A DNA stretch of 64,000 nt from JBARDN01 sp963755705 (GTDB lineage: Bacteria > Desulfobacterota > Binatia > Binatales > Binataceae). Under the pieces are notes generated by a model. The model worked only from the letters and a program-made list of their open reading frames with translations. It was not told the origin of the DNA and made no database searches. The DNA lies in NCBI GenBank assembly GCA_963755705.1, contig CAVWKW010000001.1, forward strand, positions 744,001-808,000, read 5' to 3'. The translations under genes and the position numbers were made by a program. Numbering within the stretch: the stretch's first letter is position 1; each line of letters opens with the position of its first letter. This document shows, piece by piece, positions 35,807 through 44,890 of this stretch.

Positions 35807-36310
35807 TCAAGATACTTTGATTTCCCGTAGTCTGCCCGTGTCCACGTCGAAAATGACGCCGCGCACCGGGATGTCTTTGGCAATCCAGGGATGCGACCTG
35901 ACTTTCTTGATCTGCTCCCGGGTATTTTGCTCAGGGTCTTTGAAGGAGAAGAAGCGCATTGGAGCCGGAGAAGCATCTCCGGTCGAAGCGCTCAGCTTCG
36001 CGTTCAGCTCGTTATCCGTGAATGTCGTGAACCCGCAGCCGGTGTGGTTGAGAAGCAGTATCTCTGTGGTTCCGAGTATACGGTTGGAAACAACAAGTTC
36101 CCCGAGAACATCTTCTGTTACCGCGGGTCCGCCGGTTCGGATGACGTCTATATCGGCTTGCGGCAGACCCAGGATTCCAGGGAGGTCTGAGAGCCGTGGA
36201 TCCATGCAGGTTACAACCGCGATTTTGGGGGCTGGACGCTTCCCCAGCGTTGGATCGTAACTTTTTGCATAGTTGCGGTTTGCTTCTAGCGCCTTATCGA
36301 TAATGCTCAT
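35807..36310 (-). CDS. Beta-class carbonic anhydrase
   Basis: 167 residues. Zinc ligands are Cys35 (TCMDPRL), His89 and Cys92 (LLNHTGCGF), with the Asp37-Arg39 dyad intact, so the enzyme should interconvert CO2 and bicarbonate. The short length and GILGLPQADIDVIRTGGPAVTE match the small mycobacterial-type beta subgroup. AGGAG lies eight bases before the ATG. It diverges from the aldo/keto reductase gene; the 203-base gap between them holds only the AKR ribosome site and a small CCTGC/GCAGG hairpin. Confidence 0.9.
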   Translation of the reverse strand: MSIIDKALEANRNYAKSYDPTLGKRPAPKIAVVTCMDPRLSDLPGILGLPQADIDVIRTGGPAVTEDVLGELVVSNRILGTTEILLLNHTGCGFTTFTDNELNAKLSASTGDASPAPMRFFSFKDPEQNTREQIKKVRSHPWIAKDIPVRGVIFDVDTGRLREIKVS

Positions 36311-36513
36311 CGCTTTTTCTCCTGACGGGCGAACGGCGTGTTTTCAAATACTGTCGCTTTCGACCGTGTATGACAACTTCAAGCTCGCGGTGGCGGGCAT
36401 CCTGCGAGATGGCAGGACGGTTAGGGCGCGGATCTTCCGCAACGATTGGTCATTCCTCGCAGAGCTTTGTTACAGTCGACTCAAAATGCGATTTGCACAG
36501 GAGCAATGGTTTT

Positions 36514-37455
36514 ATGAGAGACGCCGACAGCCTTCGTTATACGAAGATACCGCTCAATAACGGCTCCGATGAGATTCCGGCGCTCGGCTTTGGCACGCTG
36601 ATTCCTGATCCGATCGCAACAAAAGAGGCAGTCAGGATCTCTCTCGAGACGGGCTTTCGTCAATTCGATTGCGCCGAACGCTACCGAAATGAAGAACACG
36701 TGGGCGAAGCAATGCGGGCGGTGTTCACCGAGGGCAAGGTCAAACGAAAGGACGTTTTTGTAGGCACGAAGCTCTGGAACAACAATCATCGTCCCGAACG
36801 CGTTAAGCCCGCCTTCGAGGCAAGTCTAAGAAGACTGCAACTGGACTATGTCGATCTATACAGCACCCATACTCCGTTCGCTTTCAAACCTGGCGACGAG
36901 CAAGACCCGAGAGACAAGAACGGTAATGTGATTTATGACGATGCCGCGACTCTGACGAATACCTGGAAGGCTTTGGAGAGCCTGGTCGACGAAGGTCGGT
37001 GCAAGGCCATCGGCTTATCGAACGTCAATTTGAAACAGCTCAAAGAGGTGTTCGATATCGCTCGCGTAAAGCCGGCTGTGGTTCAGGTCGAATCGCATCC
37101 ATATCTCCCTGAATGGGATCTGCTCGACTATTGCAAGAGGAATGGCATCGTGATGCAGGCGTTCGCTGCTTTGGGTCATGGCATTGAACCCAGGTTGATC
37201 GACGATCCTGTAATCGCCGTGATTGCGAAACGCGTCAGCAAAACCCCAGCTCAAGTCCTGTTGGCCTGGGCGATTCAGCGCGGCACGGCGCCTCTCACCA
37301 CGGCGACAAGCATCCGCCACATCAAGGAAAATTTTGATGTCTCGGCTCTACCCGATGACGCCATCGAAGAGATCGCTCAAGGAATCAATACGCGAGTCAG
37401 GCTCAATTCGGTTGTTGACACCGGCATCCCGGGGTTCATTCCCATGGGAAGATGA
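36514..37455 (+). CDS. Aldo/keto reductase
   Basis: 313 residues from the ATG at 36514, with CAGGAG ten bases upstream; an earlier in-frame ATG would add 48 unrelated residues. The (alpha/beta)8 barrel opens with IPALGFGTLIPDP. The catalytic set is DCAERYRNE (Asp, Tyr), GTKLWNN (Lys) and YSTHTPF (His). It reduces aldehydes or ketones with NADPH. The C-terminal tail (RVRLNSVVDTGIPGF) is echoed by an orphan fragment 4.7 kb upstream. It converges on the aldolase gene. Confidence 0.88.
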   Translation: MRDADSLRYTKIPLNNGSDEIPALGFGTLIPDPIATKEAVRISLETGFRQFDCAERYRNEEHVGEAMRAVFTEGKVKRKDVFVGTKLWNNNHRPERVKPAFEASLRRLQLDYVDLYSTHTPFAFKPGDEQDPRDKNGNVIYDDAATLTNTWKALESLVDEGRCKAIGLSNVNLKQLKEVFDIARVKPAVVQVESHPYLPEWDLLDYCKRNGIVMQAFAALGHGIEPRLIDDPVIAVIAKRVSKTPAQVLLAWAIQRGTAPLTTATSIRHIKENFDVSALPDDAIEEIAQGINTRVRLNSVVDTGIPGFIPMGR

Positions 37456-37498
37456 ACCCGCGCGGAGCTTGCAGGAAAGCCTGGCTCGATTGTCAGGT

Positions 37499-38362
37499 CT
37501 ACATGAAATTGAACAGCCGCAAGCGCGCGGTCACCACCTGTTTGATCGCGTCGTATGGTCCGGGGAGGATCTTGTAGGGCGCAACTTCGGCTGGATGCTC
37601 TCGCAGTACCGCCTCCAATCCGCGCCGCCACGCCAGGCGCAATTCGGTGTTGACGTGAACAATCGTGATGCCGGCCTTTATCGCGCGCTGAAAATCCTGG
37701 TCATTAGTTCCGGAACCACCATGCAGAGTCATGAAAATTCCGCAGGCCGCGCGCAATGCGGCGATCCGGTCGATGTCCAGGCGCTTTTGCGCGTCTCCGT
37801 CCACCATGCTCTGTAACAGCCCATGCATGTTGCCGACCGCAGGCGCCAGCACGTCAACTCGGGTCGCATCAACGAACTGTTTCGCTTCCACCGGGGATGT
37901 CAGGGCGATTCCCTCGGGAGCTTTGGAAAGGATTTCCGATGAGGTGCCTATATAACCGACCTCGCCCTCGACGACGATCTCGGGGTTGATCGATTTAAGC
38001 GCTTCCACGGTCTTGGCGGTCTGCCTGATGTTCTCCTCGAGAGGCATTCCAGAGCCGTCGAAGATGACTTCGTCGAATCCATCCCTTGCGGCCTCCTCAG
38101 CTTTCTCCAATGAGTGGGTATGGTCGGCGTTAAGGAAGATCGGATGGCCGGTCTCCTCGCGCAGGCTTTTGACCAGCGCGGCAGCCTGACGCACGCCGAC
38201 AAAGGCTCGCTCGCCTTCTGAGACTCCCACCATCACCGGAACTTTCAAATCACGCGCGGCGGCGACGGAAGCCTGGAGCGCCACTAAATCCGAGAAGTTG
38301 AAGTGGCCAACCGCAACCCCGTGAGCTTGAGCGTTTCTTAGAACCTCGCGAAGCGTTGCCAT
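37499..38362 (-). CDS. Class II fructose-bisphosphate aldolase family protein
   Basis: 287 residues from MATLREVLRNAQ, chosen because GGAGGTGAAGTT is directly upstream. Zinc and substrate residues: NADHTHSLEKA, EGEVGYIGTS, GNMHGLL, LHGGSGT and IVHVNTELR. These metal-dependent aldolases split ketose bisphosphates (fructose or tagatose type) into two trioses. With the neighbouring transketolase this suggests a sugar-phosphate module. The 150 bases upstream show no further gene. A different ketose specificity cannot be excluded. Confidence 0.85.
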   Translation of the reverse strand: MATLREVLRNAQAHGVAVGHFNFSDLVALQASVAAARDLKVPVMVGVSEGERAFVGVRQAAALVKSLREETGHPIFLNADHTHSLEKAEEAARDGFDEVIFDGSGMPLEENIRQTAKTVEALKSINPEIVVEGEVGYIGTSSEILSKAPEGIALTSPVEAKQFVDATRVDVLAPAVGNMHGLLQSMVDGDAQKRLDIDRIAALRAACGIFMTLHGGSGTNDQDFQRAIKAGITIVHVNTELRLAWRRGLEAVLREHPAEVAPYKILPGPYDAIKQVVTARLRLFNFM

Positions 38363-38512
38363 AACTTCACCTCCCAAGTGGTCCTTAAACCGCCATTTGG
38401 CAGACAGCTATCGTGCTACCACCATCCCTTGTCCGCAATCTCCGTCGTCTCCCGCCGCACGCGCGAAGAATCGAAGCGTCAGTGAGGTCACCGGAAAGGA
38501 ATCTCCTTTCTG

Positions 38513-39910
38513 CTAACCCTTGATGCTTTCGACTTGTCCTAGAAGATAGACCAACCCCTCCGACATGGTCGGATGAGCGAAGATCGCATCGCGCAGCGCG
38601 GTGTACGGCAGTTGCCCAACCATCGCGGTTTGAACTGCCGCCATCAGCTCGCTTGCCTCGATACCAAAGGCGATGAAACCCACGATTTGGTGGCTGTCCT
38701 TGCCGATCAGCATCTTCATAAAGCCACGCGGTTCGGCAATGGTATGGGTCCGAAGCACATTCACCATCGGCAGTTTCGCGACGCGATATTCAATTTTGTC
38801 GCGTTTCGCCTCGGTCTCGTTGCGTCCCACGCGCGCCAATTCCGGATCGGTGAACATGCAGAACGGCACGATGCGATCCTTCGTGGTTCGATTGCCGCCC
38901 TTCAAGTTGTCACGCACGACGCGGAAGTCGTGGTACGCGACGTGTGTAAATTGCGGACTGCCCGCGCAATCGCCCATCGCCCACACGGCGGATGCGGTCG
39001 TCTCGAGCCGGTCGTTGACCTTGATATAGCCACGCTCGTCGAGCTCGACCCCGACTTGCTCCAGTCCGATTCCTTTCGTATTCGGCGTCCGACCAACGGA
39101 GACGAGAAGATCGGTACCTTCGATGATCCGTTCACCTGGGCCGCCTTTTGCGTAGACCCGAACCTCCCGACCCGAATGTCCCTCAACCCGGGAGACCTGA
39201 GTGCCGAGCAAGACCTCGATTCCTTCGTCGTGAAACAAATCCAGCAGAGCGGCGCCGACGTCAGGATCTTCCCGCTCTGCGAGTTGCGCGCTTCGTTCGA
39301 TCACGGTTACCTCCGATCCGAACCGCCGCAGCGCCTGCGCGAGTTCAAGGCCTATATAGCCGCCGCCTATTACTATGAGATGACCGGGCAGACGATCGAG
39401 ATCGAGCACCTCGATATGGGTCATTGGATTCGACGCGGCAAGCCCGGGAACATTGGGCATCGTCGAGTGCGAACCCAGGTCCAGAAACACACGTTCGCCG
39501 ACAATCCGCCTGGTGCCGCCATCGTTGAGCCCGACCTCAATCGTTCTCGGAGCGACGAAGCGGCCTTCACCCATGATCAATTCTATTCCGGCGTCCACGG
39601 TGCGCTTGGCGTGGAACTGACGTTCCGCTTCGACCATCTTTCGTTTGCGCTGCTGGACGCCGGCCATGTTGATTCGAAGCCGATCCATTTCCAGTCCGAA
39701 TTCAGCGCCGCGCCGAGCCAGCGATGCTACTCGCGCAGAGTAGATCACGTTTTTGCTCGGCAGGCATGCGATATTCGGGCACGAACCACCAAGCCATTTC
39801 CGCTCGACCATCGCAGTGCGATGACCACCATCAGCCATCGTCCAGGCGGTCCACTTACCGGCTTCTCCGCTTCCTAGAACAAGAATTTCAAATTTTTCCG
39901 CGTCAGCCAT
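38513..39910 (-). CDS. FAD-dependent pyridine nucleotide-disulfide oxidoreductase (mercuric-reductase/Lpd-like)
   Basis: 465 residues from MADAEKFEILVLGSG; the frame extends 219 bases further upstream without homology. Redox-active cysteines are Cys44 and Cys49 (GGSCPNIACLPSK). The FAD motif is GSGEAGKW, the NAD motif IGGGYIGLELAQ, and AVWAMGDCAGSPQFTH binds FAD. The C-terminal dimer domain carries the HPTMSEGL catalytic pair. It lacks the C-terminal vicinal cysteines of MerA, so it is a general class I flavoprotein disulfide reductase of unknown substrate. The 231-base gap behind its start holds a possible gene fragment (see findings). Confidence 0.85.
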   Translation of the reverse strand: MADAEKFEILVLGSGEAGKWTAWTMADGGHRTAMVERKWLGGSCPNIACLPSKNVIYSARVASLARRGAEFGLEMDRLRINMAGVQQRKRKMVEAERQFHAKRTVDAGIELIMGEGRFVAPRTIEVGLNDGGTRRIVGERVFLDLGSHSTMPNVPGLAASNPMTHIEVLDLDRLPGHLIVIGGGYIGLELAQALRRFGSEVTVIERSAQLAEREDPDVGAALLDLFHDEGIEVLLGTQVSRVEGHSGREVRVYAKGGPGERIIEGTDLLVSVGRTPNTKGIGLEQVGVELDERGYIKVNDRLETTASAVWAMGDCAGSPQFTHVAYHDFRVVRDNLKGGNRTTKDRIVPFCMFTDPELARVGRNETEAKRDKIEYRVAKLPMVNVLRTHTIAEPRGFMKMLIGKDSHQIVGFIAFGIEASELMAAVQTAMVGQLPYTALRDAIFAHPTMSEGLVYLLGQVESIKG

Positions 39911-40141
39911 TGGCCCAATCTCCCTATGATGACCGTGGGTTGGTCCGAGCTTTACGAAGTTGCTCCTGGCGCATACAAAGAAGGCGATCAGCCGCCGATC
40001 GCTTCGCCAATTGCCTCGCGTATGATGTCGACGACGAGGCCATGCGCAGTAACGACTGGCACCGTGATGCAGGCCGGCGAACTCGGTCGCTGAACGGCTG
40101 CGCCATAGGCTCGCTCGGGGTTGGCGCACCGAGTTGCGAAA

Positions 40142-40996
40142 TCAGCCGGCAAGAAACTCGCGAATCGCCGCCGCAATCTCGGCGGCGTGGGTCTCCAACG
40201 CGAAGTGTCCAGTATCGAAGAAACGCACGACCGCGCCGCTAATATCGCGTTTGAAGGCCTCCGCGCCGGGCGGCAGGAAGAAGGGGTCGTTCTTTCCCCA
40301 TACCGCCAGTAGTGGCGGCTTGTGGTCCCGGAAATACTTCTGAAAAGTCGGGTAAAGCGCGACGTTAGTCTTGTAGTCACCGAACAGGTCGAGCTGCGCC
40401 TCGTCTGCACCCGGCCGGGCCAGATAGAAATTATCGAGCGAGTATCCGTCGGGCGAAACCGTCGTCGCATCTGAGACGCCATGTGTGTATTGCGAAACGG
40501 TCGTCTCGGGCTTGAGGAAAACGCGCAGTGCATCGCGGTTGGCTTGCGATGGGTTCTCCCAATAGGCCCGAATCGGGTTCCATCCCTCGCTCAGTCCTTC
40601 CTCGTACGCGTTGCCGTTCTGGGAAATGATGGCGGCTACCCGCTGCGGGTGCTTTAGAGCAATCCGCAAACCCACGGGAGCGCCGTAATCGAAAATGTAG
40701 ATCGAGAAGCGCTTCAGGCCGATATGGTCGATGAAACGATCGATCGTATCCGCAAGATTTTCGAACGTGTATTTGAACTCGAGGTGTGACGGCAGATCAG
40801 ACTGACCAAAGCCCGGCAGGTCAGGCGCCACGAGGTGAAAGCTGTCGGCGAGAAGTGGAATCAAATCGCGGAACATATGCCCGGCGGTGGGAAACCCGTG
40901 CAACAACAGCAGGGTTGGAGCGTCTGACGGGCCGGCTTCACGATAGGAGATCTTGAGGCCACCAATATCGGCGGTTCGGTAAGATATCCGGGGCAT
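40142..40996 (-). CDS. Alpha/beta hydrolase with Asp nucleophile (haloalkane dehalogenase/epoxide hydrolase-like)
   Basis: 284 residues. HGFPTAGHMF gives the oxyanion region, FDYGAPVG the nucleophile elbow with Asp103, and DTGHFALE the catalytic His. An Asp nucleophile points to C-halogen or epoxide bonds rather than esters. A cap region spans about 125-215. GAGGGTTCTC precedes the ATG. Upstream lies a 221-base gap with an operator-like inverted repeat. No halide-binding Trp pair can be placed with confidence, so dehalogenase and epoxide hydrolase remain equal options. Confidence 0.8.
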   Translation of the reverse strand: MPRISYRTADIGGLKISYREAGPSDAPTLLLLHGFPTAGHMFRDLIPLLADSFHLVAPDLPGFGQSDLPSHLEFKYTFENLADTIDRFIDHIGLKRFSIYIFDYGAPVGLRIALKHPQRVAAIISQNGNAYEEGLSEGWNPIRAYWENPSQANRDALRVFLKPETTVSQYTHGVSDATTVSPDGYSLDNFYLARPGADEAQLDLFGDYKTNVALYPTFQKYFRDHKPPLLAVWGKNDPFFLPPGAEAFKRDISGAVVRFFDTGHFALETHAAEIAAAIREFLAG

Positions 40997-41025
40997 GAGA
41001 ACCCTCCTATTAAAGGTAACTTTGA

Positions 41026-41054
41026 TAACCTGATTAAGGACTTCAGTCAGGTTA
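41026..41054. promoter_or_regulatory. Inverted repeat TAACCTGA-N13-TCAGGTTA upstream of the hydrolase
   Basis: Perfect eight-base inverted arms at 41026-41033 and 41047-41054 lie about 30-58 bases upstream of the hydrolase start on the minus strand, in an AT-richer stretch. An AGGTAAC/AGGTTAC near-repeat overlaps it. This is the expected position for an operator. No regulator gene is adjacent; the closest is the TetR gene at 44996. Confidence 0.4.
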
Positions 41055-41217
41055 CTATCAATAATGATATCCCTTTATTGAGGCTACGAAATCCTCGAAG
41101 ATCTTGTTTCACGTTTCCTCTGGCACCGACGAGTGAATATTGCGATCCGCAATTCGGCTCATCGATATACGCCACCGAGGAACTTGAATCCAAATCGGGA
41201 AGCCATCCTTCAGGGGA

Positions 41218-42105
41218 CTACCCCTTAGGGCCGATTGCGATTGCGTCGAGTTTCGCGATCGTTTCGGGAGAGAGTTGCAGCGCCGCCGCTTCGAGATTCT
41301 CTCGTAGATGGGAGATCGACGATGTACCGGGAATCAGCAGGATGTTTCGCGCGCGATGAAGCAGCCATGCCAGCGCGACCTGCATCGGTTTCGCCTGCAA
41401 TGACGCAGCGGCCGCCTCGAGCGCGGCGGACTGCAGCGGGGCGAATCCTCCGAGCGGGAAGAATGGCACGTAAGCGATGCCCTGTCGTCCTAGCTCGTCG
41501 ATCAAACCGTCGTCATTTCGATGCGCGACGTTGTACAGATTCTGCACGCATACGATGTCGGTAATCGCCTGCGCTTGGGCCACTTGAGAGGCCGTGACGT
41601 TGCTCAGGCCGATGTGGCGGATCAGTCCCTTGCGCTGGATATCGGCCAGCACCGTCACCTGCTCGGCGATAGACCCCTCCTCGGGGCCGTGCCCCGACCC
41701 CATCACGCGGTAGTTAACGATGTCGAGCACCTCCAGACCCAGGTTTCGTAGGTTGTCGTGCACACCCGCCGTAAGCTCCTGGGGCGAGATGGCCGGCTGC
41801 CACGACTTGTCGGGAGGACGCCTTCCTCCGAGCTTGGTGACGATCACCAACCCCGCAGGGTACGGGTGCAGAGCCTGCCGGACAATCTGGTTGGTGACGT
41901 GCGGGCCGTAGTAGTCGGCCGTGTCGATGTGGTTCACGCCTGCCGCGACGGCCTCGCGTAGGACAGCGATGGCACCGTCACGGTCCTTGGGCGGTCCCCA
42001 TACGCCGGGGCCAGCCAGTTGCATCGCACCGTATCCCATGCGGTTCACGGTCAGCGAAGTCTTTCCGAGCGTGAAACTTCCGCCGAGGTTGGTCGGTGTC
42101 ATCAT
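41218..42105 (-). CDS. Aldo/keto reductase
   Basis: 295 residues, unrelated at close range to the AKR at 36514. Landmarks: NRMGYGAMQLAGPGVWGPPKD, HIDTADYYGPH (Asp, Tyr), VTKLGGRR (Lys), then IRHIGLSNVTASQV and LLIPGTSSISHLREN for cofactor binding. The usual active-site His is not obvious in DIVNYRVMGSG. Many AKRs of this pyridoxal-reductase-like branch share that change. GGAGCTCATG marks the start. It is the last gene of a run of four minus-strand redox genes (41218-44870). Confidence 0.87.
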   Translation of the reverse strand: MMTPTNLGGSFTLGKTSLTVNRMGYGAMQLAGPGVWGPPKDRDGAIAVLREAVAAGVNHIDTADYYGPHVTNQIVRQALHPYPAGLVIVTKLGGRRPPDKSWQPAISPQELTAGVHDNLRNLGLEVLDIVNYRVMGSGHGPEEGSIAEQVTVLADIQRKGLIRHIGLSNVTASQVAQAQAITDIVCVQNLYNVAHRNDDGLIDELGRQGIAYVPFFPLGGFAPLQSAALEAAAASLQAKPMQVALAWLLHRARNILLIPGTSSISHLRENLEAAALQLSPETIAKLDAIAIGPKG

Positions 42106-42138
42106 GAGCTCCTCCGAGCGTTACAAGCTTCGATCAAG

Positions 42139-43020
42139 TCAGATTTCGAGATTGTGAGCATGTTCGAGATCCGCGATTAGCCCGGGGCCAACCGGGCGCC
42201 ATCCGAGCCGCTCGCGCGTCAGCGCGCTTGAAGCGGGACAATCGAGACCGGCAAACATACCCAGCCAGCCGAAGTGCTCAGCGGCTTGTGCGGGAGTTTT
42301 CGAGACGACCGGCAGCTTCAGGCGCCGCCCGATTACCTCGGCTATATCTTTAAGCGGCACGCCTTCTTCGGCAACCGCGTGATAGCAGCCCGCCGAGCCC
42401 TTTTCGAGCGCGAGGCGGTAGAGACAGGCGGTATCGGACAGGTGCGCCGCCGACCATCGATTCTTGCCGTCGCCGACATACGCCGAGACGCCCTTCTCCC
42501 GCGCGATATCGATCGCATAAGTGATCAATCCCTGCTTGTTCCAGTCGTGAACCTGCGGAAGCCGTACCACACAAACCCGCACCCCAGGCCCCGCTAGCGC
42601 GGCGGCCTCTTGCTCCGTGGTGAGGCGAGGAATCGCGCCGGCGGGCGCATCTTTTTCAGTTGCGAGGCGGCCCGGCGCGATCACTGCCGTTCCCGAGGTG
42701 ACAATCAGAAGACGATCGGACCCGGCAAGCCCAGAACCGAGCGCCGCGACCGCGCGCCGGTCGGTGTCGCAGTTCTCTTGAAATTTCGAAAAGTCGTGGA
42801 TAAAGGCCAGGTGAATCACACTATCCGCCTTGGCCGCGCCGCTTTTCAGGCTTGCCAGATCTTCAAGGGAACCTCGATGCACCCCGGCGCCGGCCGCGGC
42901 AAGAGACTTCGCTCCCGCCTCGGATCGGGTAAGACCCAGCACCTGATGGCCTGCGTTAATGAGATCCGGGACGAGGGCGGAACCGATAAAACCCGTGGCA
43001 CCAGTGACGAAGACACGCAT
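42139..43020 (-). CDS. NAD(P)-dependent epimerase/dehydratase-like SDR, copy 1
   Basis: 293 residues from MRVFVTGATGFIGS, behind AAAGGAGAAATAGTC. The cofactor loop GATGFIGS is at 7-14; the extended-SDR fold continues through VIHLAFIHDFSKFQ and VVRLPQVHDWNKQG. There is no classic YxxxK at the usual place, as in many NmrA/atypical SDRs, so catalysis may differ from that of sugar epimerases. It is a clear paralogue of the gene at 43974-44870 with the same length and order of motifs. Confidence 0.85.
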   Translation of the reverse strand: MRVFVTGATGFIGSALVPDLINAGHQVLGLTRSEAGAKSLAAAGAGVHRGSLEDLASLKSGAAKADSVIHLAFIHDFSKFQENCDTDRRAVAALGSGLAGSDRLLIVTSGTAVIAPGRLATEKDAPAGAIPRLTTEQEAAALAGPGVRVCVVRLPQVHDWNKQGLITYAIDIAREKGVSAYVGDGKNRWSAAHLSDTACLYRLALEKGSAGCYHAVAEEGVPLKDIAEVIGRRLKLPVVSKTPAQAAEHFGWLGMFAGLDCPASSALTRERLGWRPVGPGLIADLEHAHNLEI

Positions 43021-43195
43021 GACTATTTCTCCTTTGGTATTTTGAACCATTTAGCGCGCGCGGAGCTGAGTCTCGCGCGGTGGGGATTCAGAGCTCAACT
43101 TTTCCTGGTCATAGCTGCGACGAGCCTCCGTTAACAGCTAGCTCCGCTCCAGCGGTGTACGTCGCCTCGAATGCGAGGAAGGCAACCGCCTCGGC

Positions 43196-43900
43196 TCACC
43201 ACGGAACCTTCCGGCCCAGGTAATCCAAATACTGAAGACCCGCTTTTCCGGCCTGCGCGTCGATCGTATTCGCGAGGTTCGGTATGCTCTCCTCGATGCT
43301 CAGACGTGCTTTGGGGCCTCCCATATCCGTTCGCACCCAGCCCGGCGCCATGAGCAGTAGCGTTCGCGGATCATCGGCGTGGCGGGCGGCGAAACTGCGC
43401 ATGAACATGTTCAGCGCCGCCTTGCTGCCACGATAGACCTCATGGTTTCCGTTCTCATTGTTGGTGATGCTGCCCTGTCCGGAGGACATGATCCCGATTG
43501 TGCCACTCGGGCATACGAGATCCTGCAAGGTCTCGACCACGCGCATGGGACTTAGGGCGTTGGTTATCATCACACGTATAAATTCGTCGGTCGAAACGTC
43601 GGCGATCGTTTCACGATCGTCGTTCGTGACGCCGGGATTGACGAACAGCAGGTCGAACTTTCTCGAAGCCAGACGCGCTCGCAGCGCGGCCACTTGATCG
43701 GGATAGATGATGTTGACGGTCTCGATTTCGAGTCGGCCGTCGGAAGCCTCCGATAGATTGTGTAGTTGTGGCGTGGTTCTGACCCGTTCGGTGGCCACAA
43801 CCTGCCAGCCGCGCTTGAGGTACTCCTCAGCCAAGGCGAATCCGAGGCCGCGCGACGCACCAATGAGAAGGAGCTTTTTATCAGACGATAGACGTGGCAT
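43196..43900 (-). CDS. Short-chain dehydrogenase/reductase
   Basis: 234 residues. LLLIGASRGLGFALAEEYLKRGW gives the cofactor site; LFVNPGVTNDD replaces the usual NNAG. GTIGIMSSGQGSITNN and YRGSKAALNMFMRSF carry the catalytic Ser, Tyr and Lys. It is a classical SDR that oxidises or reduces a carbonyl substrate. It separates the two atypical SDR paralogues on the same strand, with 175 and 73 bases on either side; neither gap contains a visible gene. Confidence 0.85.
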   Translation of the reverse strand: MPRLSSDKKLLLIGASRGLGFALAEEYLKRGWQVVATERVRTTPQLHNLSEASDGRLEIETVNIIYPDQVAALRARLASRKFDLLFVNPGVTNDDRETIADVSTDEFIRVMITNALSPMRVVETLQDLVCPSGTIGIMSSGQGSITNNENGNHEVYRGSKAALNMFMRSFAARHADDPRTLLLMAPGWVRTDMGGPKARLSIEESIPNLANTIDAQAGKAGLQYLDYLGRKVPW

Positions 43901-43973
43901 TTACAATTTCCCTTACAAGCTATGAATGAAAGGCAGAATGCCCTGACCCGTCCGGAACGGGACATATCTGACT

Positions 43974-44870
43974 CTAGGCCGCGCTGTAATCCATGTGGCG
44001 CAGGTCGGTCAGCAGATCCGGCCCGGTGGGGTTCCAGCCCAGCTGTTGGCGCGTCAGCGCGCTGGACGCCGCAAGCTCGATCGTGGCGAGGTGCGCCATC
44101 GATCCGAAGTACTTGGGCGCCTCCTCCGGTGTGATCGACTCGACCGGCATCTTCAACCCCGCACCGATCACCTCGGCGATGTCGCGCAGGGCGACGCCCT
44201 CTTCGCCGACCGCATGGTAGCGCGCGCCTGCCTGGCCCTTCTCGAGCGCCAGCCGGTAAAGCCGGACGGCGTCGGAGAGGTGCACGGCCGGCAAGCGGTT
44301 TTTGCCCTCGCCGACATACGCCACCCGGCCCTGTTGCCGCGCCTTCTGGATATGGTATGTGACCCGGCCCTGCTTGGTCGTGTCGTGCACCTGCGGCAGA
44401 CGCATCACCATCACGCGCCCGCCGTTGGCGATGAGGGCGTCGGCCGCCTCCTCGGAGGCTGCGCGGGGGAACTCCGCCGAGCTGACGTGGTCGTCGGTCT
44501 CCAGTGCGGCGCCGCCGGTGTTTGACCGGACGAGGCCCGTGCCGGAGGTGATGACGAGCGGACGGTCCGTGCCGGCCACCACCTCGCCAAGCGTCTCGAT
44601 GACCTTGCGGTCGTCGTCGCTGTTCTGCTTCAGGTTGGAGAAGTCGTGGTTGAAGGCCAGGTGAATCACCGCATCCGACTTGGCCGCGCCGTTTTTCAGG
44701 CTTGCCAGGTCTTCAAGCGAGCCTCGATGCACCTCGGCGCCGGCCGCGGCAAGCGATTTTGCTCCCGCCTCGGATCGGGCGAGACCCAGCACCCGATGGC
44801 CTGCATTGATCAGCTCGGGGACGAGGGCGGAGCCGATAAAACCGGTGGCCCCGGTGACGAAGACACGCAT
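43974..44870 (-). CDS. NAD(P)-dependent epimerase/dehydratase-like SDR, copy 2
   Basis: 298 residues, parallel to copy 1 along its length: MRVFVTGATGFIGSALVPEL, RSEAGAKSLAAAGAEVHRGS, VIHLAFNHDFSNLKQ and VMRLPQVHDTTKQG. The first 180 bases of the two genes are far more alike than the rest. It is the first gene downstream of the three operator-like repeats shared with the divergent TetR gene, so it is the likeliest repression target. Substrate unknown. Confidence 0.87.
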   Translation of the reverse strand: MRVFVTGATGFIGSALVPELINAGHRVLGLARSEAGAKSLAAAGAEVHRGSLEDLASLKNGAAKSDAVIHLAFNHDFSNLKQNSDDDRKVIETLGEVVAGTDRPLVITSGTGLVRSNTGGAALETDDHVSSAEFPRAASEEAADALIANGGRVMVMRLPQVHDTTKQGRVTYHIQKARQQGRVAYVGEGKNRLPAVHLSDAVRLYRLALEKGQAGARYHAVGEEGVALRDIAEVIGAGLKMPVESITPEEAPKYFGSMAHLATIELAASSALTRQQLGWNPTGPDLLTDLRHMDYSAA

Positions 44871-44890
44871 AATGGATTAAACTCCTTGAT

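Noticed and set aside
38573..39877. 434-codon open frame antisense to the flavoprotein reductase
   Set aside because: No ribosome site and no recognisable motif; the opposite strand encodes an intact, well-conserved enzyme.
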